This document shows positions 15,154 through 22,812 of a DNA stretch of 36,967 nucleotides, in pieces (within the stretch, counting starts at the first letter, position 1; the number at the start of each line of letters is the position of its first letter). Position numbers and translations under genes: made by a program. Origin of the DNA: Selenomonadaceae bacterium. Its GTDB lineage: Bacteria > Bacillota > Negativicutes > Selenomonadales > Selenomonadaceae. The notes beneath the pieces are model-generated. The model searched no databases. It saw nothing but the letters and a program-made list of their open reading frames with translations, and was not told the DNA's origin. Where the stretch lies: NCBI GenBank assembly GCA_029338835.1, contig JAQYBD010000042.1, positions 1-36,967 on the forward strand, given 5' to 3'.

Positions 15154-16383
15154 TTATTTTGTTTCGCGTTTCTTGGTCAGATACTCATCGATGCTTTTGG
15201 CTACATGTTTGGCATCCTTGACGACCTCTACGACATTGCAGGGGCCGAGGACGACATCACCGGCCGAGAAGACGCCTTCTCTTGTGGTCGCGCCGTTTTC
15301 ATCGACTTCGACAAGGCCGCGCTCGTTGACTTCCAGGCCTGTTGTCGTGCGGACGATCTTGTCCTTCGGTCCCTGGCTGACGGCGATGATGGTGCTGTCA
15401 GCGGGAAAAAGCTTCGCTTCATCTTCGCCGATGAGATGGCCTTCTTCATCGAAATGACGCTCCTTGAACATCGGACCTTCACGTGTGATGGAGTCGACAC
15501 CCTTATTGAATTCAAATTCGACTCCGTCGGCTTGTGCATATTCGTACTCGCGGATGCTCGCGCGTACCTCGTTGCGACGGGCGTAAACGGTAACGTAGCG
15601 ACTGCCTTTGCGGATGGCTGTACGGGCGGCATCCATGGCTGAATTGCCGGAACCGATGATGGCGACGCGGTCGCCGAGGTCATAGACATCCGGATTCTGC
15701 AGATAGTCAACCGCGTAGTGACAGCAGCCAAGACTTTCACCTTTCACGCCGAGACCGCGCGGACGCCAGACGCCAGAGCCGATGAAGATGGCATCGTAGC
15801 CATCGCGGAACAGCGTGTCCAGTGTGATGACACTGCCAATCGTCGTATTGGGGCGGATATGGATGCCGAGTTCCACGAGTTTTTTCTGATAGCGATCCAG
15901 GATGGAAAGTGGCAGGCGGAAAGAAGGGATGCCGTAACGCATCATGCCGCCGAGCTTGCTCTTGCGTTCAAAAATCGTGACGTCGTAACCGCGCTGGGCC
16001 AGTTTGACGCTGACTGCTATCCCGGCCGGGCCAGAGCCGATCACTGCGACGTTTTGTCCCTTGGGCGGCTCATGCTCCATGATGACCTTATCGAGATAGA
16101 TGTCAGAGATGTAATGCTCAATGCTTGAAATCTGCACAGGAGCGCCCTTATGGCCTTGGATGCAATTGCCCTCACACTGCTTCTCATGATCGCAGACGAG
16201 AGAGCAGACGACACTCATGGGGTTGTTGGCAAAGAGCATTTCACCGGCTTCGTTGATGTTCCCTTCCAGAAAGAGGCGGATCATTTCTGGGATATTGGTT
16301 TGTGCTGGGCAGCCTTTCAGACGGCATAATGGTTTTTTGCACTGGAGACAGCGGCGTGCCTCGTTGATGACATGGATGGCCAT
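15154..16383 (-). CDS. GltD-like NAD(P)-dependent FAD oxidoreductase
   Basis: A 409-residue protein of the glutamate-synthase small-subunit family. The N-terminal iron-sulfur domain has cysteines at 12, 15, 20, 25, 60, 64, 70 and 74, in the pattern that binds two 4Fe-4S clusters. The FAD site GSGPAG is at 116-121. A second dinucleotide fold (IIGSGNSAMDAAR) should bind NAD(P)H, and the C-terminal GVFSAGDVVLG closes the FAD site. It would pass electrons from NAD(P)H to a partner. No glutamate synthase large subunit is nearby, so the partner is unknown; such orphan subunits occur with many reductases. AGGTG lies about nine bases before the ATG. Confidence 0.88.
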   Translation of the reverse strand: MAIHVINEARRCLQCKKPLCRLKGCPAQTNIPEMIRLFLEGNINEAGEMLFANNPMSVVCSLVCDHEKQCEGNCIQGHKGAPVQISSIEHYISDIYLDKVIMEHEPPKGQNVAVIGSGPAGIAVSVKLAQRGYDVTIFERKSKLGGMMRYGIPSFRLPLSILDRYQKKLVELGIHIRPNTTIGSVITLDTLFRDGYDAIFIGSGVWRPRGLGVKGESLGCCHYAVDYLQNPDVYDLGDRVAIIGSGNSAMDAARTAIRKGSRYVTVYARRNEVRASIREYEYAQADGVEFEFNKGVDSITREGPMFKERHFDEEGHLIGEDEAKLFPADSTIIAVSQGPKDKIVRTTTGLEVNERGLVEVDENGATTREGVFSAGDVVLGPCNVVEVVKDAKHVAKSIDEYLTKKRETK

Positions 16384-16526
16384 CGGATAATCACCTGTTC
16401 CTTCGCTTTAGTGTTGAAATAGACGTGTTTCTTCCTTATCTATTCCATTTTACTCGAAAGTTTGCGTGGATACAAGTTTATGACATCGCTGTGATATTTT
16501 TTTTGGGCAAAAAGGATATTTTAGGG

Positions 16527-16555
16527 TTGACAATAAACATAAACAATAATATAAT
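16527..16555 (+). promoter_or_regulatory. Consensus promoter of the first cobalamin riboswitch
   Basis: TTGACA (16527-16532) and TATAAT (16550-16555) are both perfect consensus and 17 bases apart. They lie about 35 bases before the riboswitch core. Confidence 0.88.
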
Positions 16556-16584
16556 AAACGCCGTGAGTTGATTCTCGCGAATTG

Positions 16585-16780
16585 CATAAGGTTGGATCAG
16601 GTGTCGCAAGACTTAATAGGGAAGTCCGGTATAGTCCGGAGCGGTCCCGCCACTGTAGCAGCGAGTGAATCTGTACATATGTCACTGGGGGAAACCTTGG
16701 GAAGGCGCAGAGGAGCAATGACCTGGAGCCAGGAGAACTGCCTGATTGACAATCACCGCTAGACCTGCGAGCGATGGGGA
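16585..16780 (+). ncRNA. Cobalamin riboswitch 1
   Basis: The B12 box GCCACTG with GGTCCC before it (near 16645-16657), GTCACTGGGG, GGGAAGGCG and AGCCAGGAGAACTGCC are the conserved blocks of the adenosylcobalamin-type aptamer. ATCAGG near 16597 pairs with CCTGAT near 16741 to close it. A further hairpin (about 16754-16777) has CTGCG in its loop (16765-16769), complementary to CGCAG in the aptamer (16706-16710), a likely kissing interaction. With cobalamin bound, the downstream terminator should form and turn the permease off. Confidence 0.93.
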
Positions 16781-16833
16781 TGGGGATTTCGAGGCATGTC
16801 CTGACTGGGACGTACTGGATGTCATGATATGGC

Positions 16834-16871
16834 AAGCTCTTTCCGCGCGTGGCGCAGGAAGGGCTTTTTTT
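16834..16871 (+). terminator. Riboswitch expression-platform terminator
   Basis: AAGCTCTTTC pairs with GGAAGGGCTT over about ten bases with two G-U pairs, followed by a run of Ts. It lies about 55 bases after the cobalamin aptamer and well before the permease start, so it is the probable regulated stop. Confidence 0.8.
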
Positions 16872-17026
16872 GGCGAAAGGTTTTTCTTCCCGCTTCCGGC
16901 AGGGAGAAAGCATTGCTCATACAGTTTCATTTCGTTCTGTTCCGGTGGCAGCGTTGCCGCCGAGGCGCTGGCTTCCTTGGTCAGCGCCATCTTTTTTCAG
17001 CCAGATTGTATATGATGTATCCGGAC

Positions 17027-17059
17027 TGCCGGCTGAAAATCATCTGGCAGTTTTTTTAT
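17027..17059 (+). terminator. Second possible terminator ahead of the permease
   Basis: ACTGCC and GGCAGT form a six-base-pair stem directly followed by seven Ts. An overlapping pair, GCCAGAT near 17000 and ATCTGGC near 17048, could form instead. The two structures exclude each other, which looks like a second attenuation step. This is weaker evidence than for the first terminator. Confidence 0.45.
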
Positions 17060-17098
17060 GCCCGCTCAGCGGTGGAGAGAAAGGAGACGATTCGTCTG

Positions 17099-18517
17099 TT
17101 GGAAGCATTATGTATCGCGGTGGCACTGATCGGTTTGATGTACTTTGCGTATCGCGGCTGGTCAATCATCCTGATTGCACCATTTTTTGCCGGACTGGCT
17201 GCACTGGCCAGTATTTTTGGCGTATTGCCGATTTATAGCGAACTATACATGACACGCCTGGCAGAATACACCAAGACGTATTATCCGATTTTCCTGTTTG
17301 GCGCGGTATTTGCGCGCCTGATGGAAAAGGGCGGCCTGGCTTCTTCGGTGGCAGCCAAGATCGTGGAAGTACTCGGTGAGAAGCGTGCTGTCCTTGCGGT
17401 GCTGCTCGGCTGTGGCGCACTGACGTATGGTGGTCTGTCGGTATTCGTTGTCGCTTTTGTCATGTATCCCTTTGGTGCGGTGGTATTCCGCAAGGCGGAT
17501 ATCCCCAAGCGCCTGCTGCCGGCGACACTCTGGGTCGGCATCTTCTCTTTTGCCATGGTATCCCTGCCAGGAACGCCGCAGATCCAGAACATCATCCCGT
17601 CTTCGTACTTTTCGACAAGTACTTGGTCGGCGCCCATCATCGGTCTTTTTGCTTCCTTCCTTTTCTTGCTCATCGGCTGGGGATGGGTTACGCACCGCGC
17701 AAATAAGCTCAAGGCTCGCGGGGAAGGATATGGCCGTCATGTAGAAGGTGGGCGTGCCAAGCCAAAGCCGAAGATTCACATTCCCTGGTATTGGTCCCTG
17801 TTGCCGCTGGTCATGGTCATTGTCATCAATATCATCCTGTCAAATCCATTCCACTGGACCTGGGGATTCCACTGGGCTGAAGATGCTCTGGAGACCTTCC
17901 TGCCACTCAATCTCAGCCTGATGGCTGTGAATGTCGGCAAGGTATCGGCCATCTGGTCAATCAGTGTGGCGCTGGTCATCAGCAGTTTTGCTGCGGCATT
18001 CATTGGCCGCAAGCGCTTTATCGTCATGGATGGATTCCTTGCACCCATCAATTATGCTGCCATTTCTTCGGCTACGGCTGTCCTCAATGTGGCTTCTGGC
18101 TATGCGTTCGGCTGTGTCATCACGAGTTTGCCGGGCTTCGTGCCGGTCACGCAGATGCTCATCGGCATTGCGGATTCCTTTGGCCCGCTGCTTTCTGCCG
18201 TCATTACGACGAATATCATGGCCGGTATCACGGGCTCTGCTTCGGGCGGCCTTACCATTGCACTCTCGATGCTCGGGGAGCAATGGGCATATATGTCGCA
18301 GAATGCCGGCATCCCGCTGGAGGTCCTGCATCGTATCACTGCGATTGCTTCGGTCGGCATCGACCCGGTTCCTCACTGCGGTGCGCTCGTGACGCTGCTG
18401 GCTATCTGCGGGCTCACACACCATGATTCGTATTACGATATTGCCGTAGTCATGGGACTCAAGTTCTTCGTACCATTCCTCTGTATCCTCTTCTACATGG
18501 CGACTGGTCTGGCCTGA
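17099..18517 (+). CDS. GntP-family permease under cobalamin control
   Basis: A membrane protein of about 472 residues with 11-13 hydrophobic helices. The order of segments (LMYFAYRGWSIILIAPFFAG, then LFGAVFARLMEKGGLASSVA, YGGLSVFVVAFVMYPFG and LPGTPQIQNIIP) is that of the GntP gluconate/hydroxy-acid proton symporter family. The start is unusual: TTG at 17099, 12 bases after AAGGAG, which gives the N-terminus typical of the family. The open frame extends upstream but runs through the riboswitch terminator, so earlier starts are rejected. The substrate is unknown; a carboxylate linked to a B12-dependent pathway such as methylmalonyl-CoA metabolism is only a guess. Confidence 0.82.
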   Translation: MEALCIAVALIGLMYFAYRGWSIILIAPFFAGLAALASIFGVLPIYSELYMTRLAEYTKTYYPIFLFGAVFARLMEKGGLASSVAAKIVEVLGEKRAVLAVLLGCGALTYGGLSVFVVAFVMYPFGAVVFRKADIPKRLLPATLWVGIFSFAMVSLPGTPQIQNIIPSSYFSTSTWSAPIIGLFASFLFLLIGWGWVTHRANKLKARGEGYGRHVEGGRAKPKPKIHIPWYWSLLPLVMVIVINIILSNPFHWTWGFHWAEDALETFLPLNLSLMAVNVGKVSAIWSISVALVISSFAAAFIGRKRFIVMDGFLAPINYAAISSATAVLNVASGYAFGCVITSLPGFVPVTQMLIGIADSFGPLLSAVITTNIMAGITGSASGGLTIALSMLGEQWAYMSQNAGIPLEVLHRITAIASVGIDPVPHCGALVTLLAICGLTHHDSYYDIAVVMGLKFFVPFLCILFYMATGLA

Positions 18518-18533
18518 TTGAGAAAGAGCCTGG

Positions 18534-18564
18534 AAGACGCGCAAATTTCTTGCGTGTCTTTTTT
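18534..18564 (+). terminator. Terminator after the permease
   Basis: AAGACGCGCAA pairs with TTGCGTGTCTT over 11 bases with one G-U pair, followed by six Ts. Confidence 0.88.
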
Positions 18565-18574
18565 GATGGATGTG

Positions 18575-18606
18575 TCCTTGTGACAAGGATATGTCCATGT
18601 TAGAAT
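18575..18606 (+). promoter_or_regulatory. EamA gene promoter with palindromic operator
   Basis: TTGTGA (18578-18583) and TAGAAT (18601-18606) are 17 bases apart. The perfect 15-base palindrome TCCTTGTGACAAGGA (18575-18589) covers the -35, and TGTCC words flank it on both sides. This is the layout of a repressor site; the regulator is not identified. Confidence 0.5.
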
Positions 18607-18650
18607 AAGGATACAGTTTTTGCGATTTATTTATTGAAAGGGGCGATATC

Positions 18651-19541
18651 ATGCATGTACGCGGCAACATCATGCTGCTGCTGGCAGCATTCATCTGGGG
18701 GACGACCTTCGTGGCACAGATGGTTGGCATGGATGGCCTGGGGCCGTTTTCGTATGCGGCGGCGCGCTATGCGTTAGGCTTCTTGTTCCTGGTAGGCTTG
18801 TGGTTCGTGTGGCAGGGACCCCGCCGCACGGCGAAGCAGGCAGGTACGTATCGACCGGGCTGGAAAGCCGGACTGGGTGCTGGCTGCATCATGTTCCTGG
18901 CCACGTCCCTGCAACAGGTGGCCATGCTCTATACGACGGCCGGCAAGACAGCTTTCATCACGGCGTTGTACATCATCTTTGTCCCCATTGGTGCCGCCTT
19001 CCTGGGGAACAAGATCCGCTGGGAGAACTGGCTGGGAGCCGTCCTGGCATTGGCGGGGCTTTATTATCTTTCCATCCACGGCTCCGTGGAGCTGAGCTTC
19101 GGCGATGTGCTGGTGTTTGTCAGCGCGCTTTTCTGGACGGCACATATCCTTTTCATCGATCGCTTTGCTTGTCTCGTGGACCCCATTGAACTGTCGACTA
19201 CGCAGATTGGCATTTGTACCCTGGGCAGCGTGATTTTTGCGCTGCTTTGGGAAACGGCAACGGTGTCGGCTTTCACGCATGCCTGGTTTGCCATTTTCTA
19301 TGGTGGCGTCATGTCTGCCGGAGTGGCCTTCACACTGCAGATCGTAGGGCAGAAGTATGCGGAACCGAGCCAGGCAGCCATCATCATGAGCTTTGAGGCT
19401 GTGTTCGGAGCTGTCTCAAGCTGGCTGATCCTCGGGGAGACGATGGCACCGCTGCAGATATTGGGCTGCCTGTTGATGCTTACGGGGATGATTGTCACGC
19501 AGCTTGGACCAGTGCTTTCCCGTGTACGCCGTTCTGCTTGA
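18651..19541 (+). CDS. EamA/DMT-family transporter
   Basis: A 296-residue inner-membrane protein with ten hydrophobic helices in two EamA repeats. The first repeat starts LLLAAFIWGTTFVAQ and contains RYALGFLFL and TTAGKTAFITALYIIFVPI. The second runs from LSFGDVLVFVSALFWTAHILF to the LILGETMAPLQILG segment near the end. Members export or import metabolites such as amino acids; the substrate cannot be told from sequence. AAAGGGG precedes the ATG by nine bases. It is a single gene between two terminator or promoter regions, and a palindrome at its promoter suggests a dedicated repressor. Confidence 0.9.
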   Translation: MHVRGNIMLLLAAFIWGTTFVAQMVGMDGLGPFSYAAARYALGFLFLVGLWFVWQGPRRTAKQAGTYRPGWKAGLGAGCIMFLATSLQQVAMLYTTAGKTAFITALYIIFVPIGAAFLGNKIRWENWLGAVLALAGLYYLSIHGSVELSFGDVLVFVSALFWTAHILFIDRFACLVDPIELSTTQIGICTLGSVIFALLWETATVSAFTHAWFAIFYGGVMSAGVAFTLQIVGQKYAEPSQAAIIMSFEAVFGAVSSWLILGETMAPLQILGCLLMLTGMIVTQLGPVLSRVRRSA

Positions 19542-19566
19542 AAAATCATCCGCTTCATTGTATAAT
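19538..19566 (+). promoter_or_regulatory. Strong promoter after the EamA gene
   Basis: TTGAAA (19538-19543, overlapping the EamA stop codon) and a perfect TATAAT (19561-19566) are 17 bases apart. It would start a transcript near 19573, some 280 bases ahead of ftsZ and 45 bases ahead of a small open frame. Confidence 0.7.
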
Positions 19567-19616
19567 CGTACATATCAATTATTGCAGGCTGCAGACCTGC
19601 TGGGAATGAAGACTGG

Positions 19617-19694
19617 ATGAGGAAGTGTTTTGACGTGAAGCTGGATAGCTTGAAGATTGTTCTTGCCTGCCTGGCTGTGCTTCTCTTTCACTGA
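19617..19694 (+). CDS. Possible 25-residue membrane peptide
   Basis: An ATG-started frame of 25 codons encodes a peptide with a basic start (MRKCFDVK) and a hydrophobic end (KIVLACLAVLLFH). It lies between a strong promoter (19538-19566) and a hairpin (19729-19753), so a transcript of about 180 bases could carry it. The ribosome site is weak: only GGGA about 11 bases upstream of the ATG. An internal GTG at 19635 has AGGAAG nine bases before it and would give 19 residues. The layout resembles small toxic or regulatory membrane peptides, but no family is recognised and it may simply be leader RNA of ftsZ. Confidence 0.3.
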   Translation: MRKCFDVKLDSLKIVLACLAVLLFH

Positions 19695-19724
19695 GATGCA
19701 AAGAAAAAAGTGAATGTTTCGCGA

Positions 19725-19757
19725 GAGCAGAGCTGCCCTGTCAGCCCTGCTCTTTAT
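19725..19757 (+). terminator. Hairpin between the peptide and ftsZ
   Basis: AGAGCAG pairs with CTGCTCT over seven bases around a GC-rich loop, followed by TTTAT. It is a weak or leaky terminator, and could instead be an attenuator for ftsZ. TATAAT at 19755-19760 just after it could act as a -10, but no -35 is seen. Confidence 0.4.
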
Positions 19758-19850
19758 AATAAACAGAGATTGACAGGCAGGAAGGAAAATCTTTTTCTCA
19801 TGGCGAATTACATCATGATTAAGATTGGATTGTGAGAGGGGTAGAGGCTC

Positions 19851-20999
19851 ATGGCAGCAGACGAAACATCTATCATAAAGCCGAAAGTGAAGATCAAGGT
19901 ATTTGGCGTAGGCGGTGGCGGCAACAGTGTACTCATGCGCATGGGCCGTCACAAGGAATTGGATATCGACCTCATTGCCATCAATACCGATGCCAAACAG
20001 CTGGCACAGGCAGACGAAGCAGGTGTAGAGACGCTCCAGATTGGTGCGGATTTGACCAAGGGACGCGGGACTGGCGGCAATATTGCCGTTGGTGAAAAGG
20101 CGGCCAAAGATGCAGAAGGCAAGATCCGTGATGCCATGAACGGGGCAGACCTCGTTTTCATCACGGCCGGCCTTGGCGGTGGTACGGGTACGGGCGCAGC
20201 TCCTGTAGTCGCGCGGATTGCCCGCGACCTCGGCCTGCTGTCGGTGGGAGTCGTGACACAGCCGTTCAGCTTTGAGGGCAGCCGGAAGAAACGCCTGGCC
20301 AATGAAGGCCTGGTCAAGATGCAGTCGCAGATGGATGCTCTCATCCTGGTAGCGAATGACAACCTGCTCAAGTTACCGGAGAATCGCCACATGACTTTGG
20401 TCAAGGCCTTTGAATGTGCCGACAACATCCTGCTGCAGGCTATCAATTGCATCGCGGAACTCATCCTGACGACAGGCGTCATCAATGTAGATTTTGCCGA
20501 TGTCACGACGATTTTCCGCCAGAGTGACAGCAGCGATGCACTCCTGGGTATCGGCCGCAGTGCGCGCAGTGCTGTGGAAGCGGTGCAGCAGGCCGTCGAC
20601 AGCCCGCTCATCAGCAAGAGCCTGGAGGGGGCACGCGGCATCATCCTCAATCTGACGGGCGATAAGACGCTGAGCCTTTACGATGTAGATGAGGCCACGC
20701 GTTATATTTATGAGCATACGGATCCGGAAGTCAATATCATCCTTGGCACGGTCATCGATGATTCTCTGAGCGGCGATGTACGGGCGACCATCATCGCAAC
20801 GGACTTTGCAGACAGCGTGGTACTGAAGACGCCGGAAGTAAAAGTGCCGGAGAGCAAGGTCAAGAAAAATACGTTCTCACTCGAAACGCCAGGGTTCATG
20901 CAGGCAAAGACGCAGCCTGTGCGTTCCGCCGGAGCTTTTGCTATCCCGGCATTCCGCTTGACGAAGGAAGATGGCAGTCCGGAAAATCCGCAAAAATAA
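19851..20999 (+). CDS. ftsZ: FtsZ-family tubulin-like GTPase
   Basis: A 382-residue FtsZ, the GTPase that polymerises into the division ring. The GTP-binding signature GGGTGTG is at 109-115 and the synergy loop NVDFADV at 212-218, so nucleotide binding and hydrolysis residues look intact. The C-terminus ends with AIPAFRLTKEDG, close to the conserved peptide that binds FtsA and similar partners. It differs from common FtsZ: the N-terminal loop reads GGGGNSVLMRM rather than the usual GGGGxNAVNRM, and the following helix is altered. It is not near ftsA, ftsQ or mur genes but is followed by tcdA. It may be a second FtsZ; the genome is needed to tell. GAGGGG lies before the ATG. Confidence 0.92.
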   Translation: MAADETSIIKPKVKIKVFGVGGGGNSVLMRMGRHKELDIDLIAINTDAKQLAQADEAGVETLQIGADLTKGRGTGGNIAVGEKAAKDAEGKIRDAMNGADLVFITAGLGGGTGTGAAPVVARIARDLGLLSVGVVTQPFSFEGSRKKRLANEGLVKMQSQMDALILVANDNLLKLPENRHMTLVKAFECADNILLQAINCIAELILTTGVINVDFADVTTIFRQSDSSDALLGIGRSARSAVEAVQQAVDSPLISKSLEGARGIILNLTGDKTLSLYDVDEATRYIYEHTDPEVNIILGTVIDDSLSGDVRATIIATDFADSVVLKTPEVKVPESKVKKNTFSLETPGFMQAKTQPVRSAGAFAIPAFRLTKEDGSPENPQK

Positions 21000-21027
21000 G
21001 GAATGGTTGCAGAAAGGAAATGAAATC

Positions 21028-21795
21028 TTGAGTAAATTAGGCCGGTTTTCCCGCACGGAATTGCTGCTGGGAGAAGAAGGAATGGATAAGCTGGCAAAGA
21101 GTACCGTGGCGATTTTCGGCGTGGGCGGTGTCGGCTCGTTTGTGGCAGAAGGTCTTGCACGTGCCGGTGTGGGACACCTTGTCCTCATCGATAACGATCT
21201 TATCTGCCTGACAAATATCAACCGTCAGATCCATGCGACTTCGAAAACTGTTGGCAAAAAGAAAACGGAAACGATGAAGGAAAGGATCCTGGATATCAAT
21301 CCGCAGGCTGTGGTGGATACCATCGAATCATTTTATCTGCCGGAAAATGCCGCAGACTTTTTCCAGCAGCATTATGATTATGTCGTGGATGCCATTGATA
21401 CGGTGACGGGCAAGATCGATTTAGTCCTGCAATGCCGTGACCGTCAGATCCCCATTATCTCCAGTATGGGAGCAGGCAATAAACTGGATCCGACGAAGTT
21501 TGAGGTCACAGATATCTACAAGACGAGTGTCGATCCCCTGGCGCGCGTCATGCGCAAGAAGCTCAAGGAGAACCGTGTGCGGAAGCTCAAGGTGGTCTAT
21601 TCGCGCGAAAAACCGCTGGCTGTGCGCCAGAGCGGCTGCGGCAAGAATTGCATCTGCCCGCCGGGCAGTGCGCGCAACTGCGATATGCGGCGGGCTGTTC
21701 CCGGCAGTATTTCGTTTGTGCCTTCCGTGGTCGGCCTGATCATTGCCGGCGAGATCGTGCGTGATATCACGGGGGCGAAGGTGGAGGTGTCGTGA
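21028..21795 (+). CDS. tcdA: tRNA threonylcarbamoyladenosine dehydratase
   Basis: A 255-residue ThiF/E1-like enzyme that uses ATP to cyclise t6A to ct6A at position 37 of ANN-decoding tRNAs. The N-terminus RFSRTELLLGEEGMDKL, the nucleotide motif GVGGVGS (from residue 31), the LIDNDLICLTNINRQ block and the C-terminal SISFVPSVVGLIIAGE are family marks. A four-cysteine segment (GCGKNCICPPG to NC) sits before that. The start is TTG at 21028, with AAGGAA eight bases before it; this lies 28 bases past the ftsZ stop. An upstream in-frame ATG inside ftsZ is rejected for lack of a ribosome site. It overlaps gpsA by one base. Confidence 0.92.
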   Translation: MSKLGRFSRTELLLGEEGMDKLAKSTVAIFGVGGVGSFVAEGLARAGVGHLVLIDNDLICLTNINRQIHATSKTVGKKKTETMKERILDINPQAVVDTIESFYLPENAADFFQQHYDYVVDAIDTVTGKIDLVLQCRDRQIPIISSMGAGNKLDPTKFEVTDIYKTSVDPLARVMRKKLKENRVRKLKVVYSREKPLAVRQSGCGKNCICPPGSARNCDMRRAVPGSISFVPSVVGLIIAGEIVRDITGAKVEVS

Positions 21796-22757
21796 TGAAG
21801 ATTTCAGTGCTTGGCTGCGGCCGCTGGGGAACATTTCATGCCTGGTATGCACAAAAGATCGGACATGAGGTCATGCTTTGGGGACGCAAGGGTTCTTCTC
21901 ATCTGCAGACCCTGTCAGCAACGCATCAGAACGAATACCTGACGTTGCCGCAGGAGGTCGTCCTGACGGATGATCTCGTGGCTGCCGTATCCCATGCCGA
22001 TACCATCATCATTTCCATAAGTTCCCAGCAGCTGCGTTCGTTCTGCCGTCAATTGGCAGGCCTGGGGATAAATCTTGCGAAGAAGCGTTTCGTGCTTTGC
22101 ATGAAGGGCTTGGAAATCGGTACAGGCAAGCGTCTGACGACCGTGTTTTATGAGGAACTCGGCACAGATATGCGCGTGGCCGTCTGGGTAGGCCCCGGAC
22201 ATGTGCAGGATTTCGTCAGAGGGATCCCGAACTGCATGGTCATCGCAGCCCGGGAGATGCAGCTCACGAAAGAACTCGTGGCAGCATTCTCGAGCCCTTT
22301 GATCCGCTTCTATTATGGCGAGGACCTCCTGGGAACAGAAATCGGTGCAGCTTCAAAGAATGTCATCGGACTGGCTGCCGGCATGCTTGACGGCTTTGGT
22401 TACAGCAGTCTGAAAGGCGCGCTGATGGCACGCGGCACACATGAGCTTTCCCGCCTCATTGAGGCGATGGGAGGCGACCGCATGACCGTGTACGGTTTGT
22501 CGCATCTCGGCGATTACGAGGCCACCCTGTTCTCGCCGCACAGCAATAACCGCCGCTTCGGCGAAGACCTTATAACGGGCAAGCCGTTCACGAAACTGGC
22601 AGAAGGGGTCTATACGGTAGAGGCTCTGCTGGCGCTCTCTGAGGAGTTTCATGTAGAGCTGCCCATCTGTGCGACCGTCGATGCTATCGTCCATCACCAC
22701 AAGGATCCGAAGGAGCAGCTGACACAGCTTTTCCTGCGGGCAACAAAAGCAGAGTGA
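21795..22757 (+). CDS. gpsA: NAD(P)-dependent glycerol-3-phosphate dehydrogenase family
   Basis: A 320-residue enzyme of the GpsA family, which reduces dihydroxyacetone phosphate to sn-glycerol 3-phosphate for phospholipids. The N-terminal Rossmann motif GCGRWGT, the WVGPGH block, the catalytic lysine motif SKNVIGLAAGMLDGFG and the GDYEATLFSPHSNNRRFG block fit GpsA. Several positions differ from the common form (HLGDYEATLFS where GLGDLVVT is usual; MKGLEIGTGK where KG(I/L)E is kept), so it is a divergent member. GGAGG lies before the ATG, and TGATG overlaps the tcdA stop, implying coupled translation. Confidence 0.85.
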   Translation: MKISVLGCGRWGTFHAWYAQKIGHEVMLWGRKGSSHLQTLSATHQNEYLTLPQEVVLTDDLVAAVSHADTIIISISSQQLRSFCRQLAGLGINLAKKRFVLCMKGLEIGTGKRLTTVFYEELGTDMRVAVWVGPGHVQDFVRGIPNCMVIAAREMQLTKELVAAFSSPLIRFYYGEDLLGTEIGAASKNVIGLAAGMLDGFGYSSLKGALMARGTHELSRLIEAMGGDRMTVYGLSHLGDYEATLFSPHSNNRRFGEDLITGKPFTKLAEGVYTVEALLALSEEFHVELPICATVDAIVHHHKDPKEQLTQLFLRATKAE

Positions 22758-22761
22758 GACA

Positions 22762-22799
22762 GGAAGCAGGACCATCCGGTACCTGCTTTTCCTTTTTTT
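22762..22799 (+). terminator. Terminator after gpsA
   Basis: GGAAGCAGG pairs with CCTGCTTTTCC (two bulged Ts), followed by seven Ts. Confidence 0.85.
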
Positions 22800-22812
22800 C
22801 ATCTCTGTGAAA

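Noticed and set aside
16829-17098. An N-terminal extension of the GntP-type permease by 90 codons
   Set aside because: It would run through the riboswitch terminator hairpin and has no ribosome site; the family N-terminus begins near 17099.
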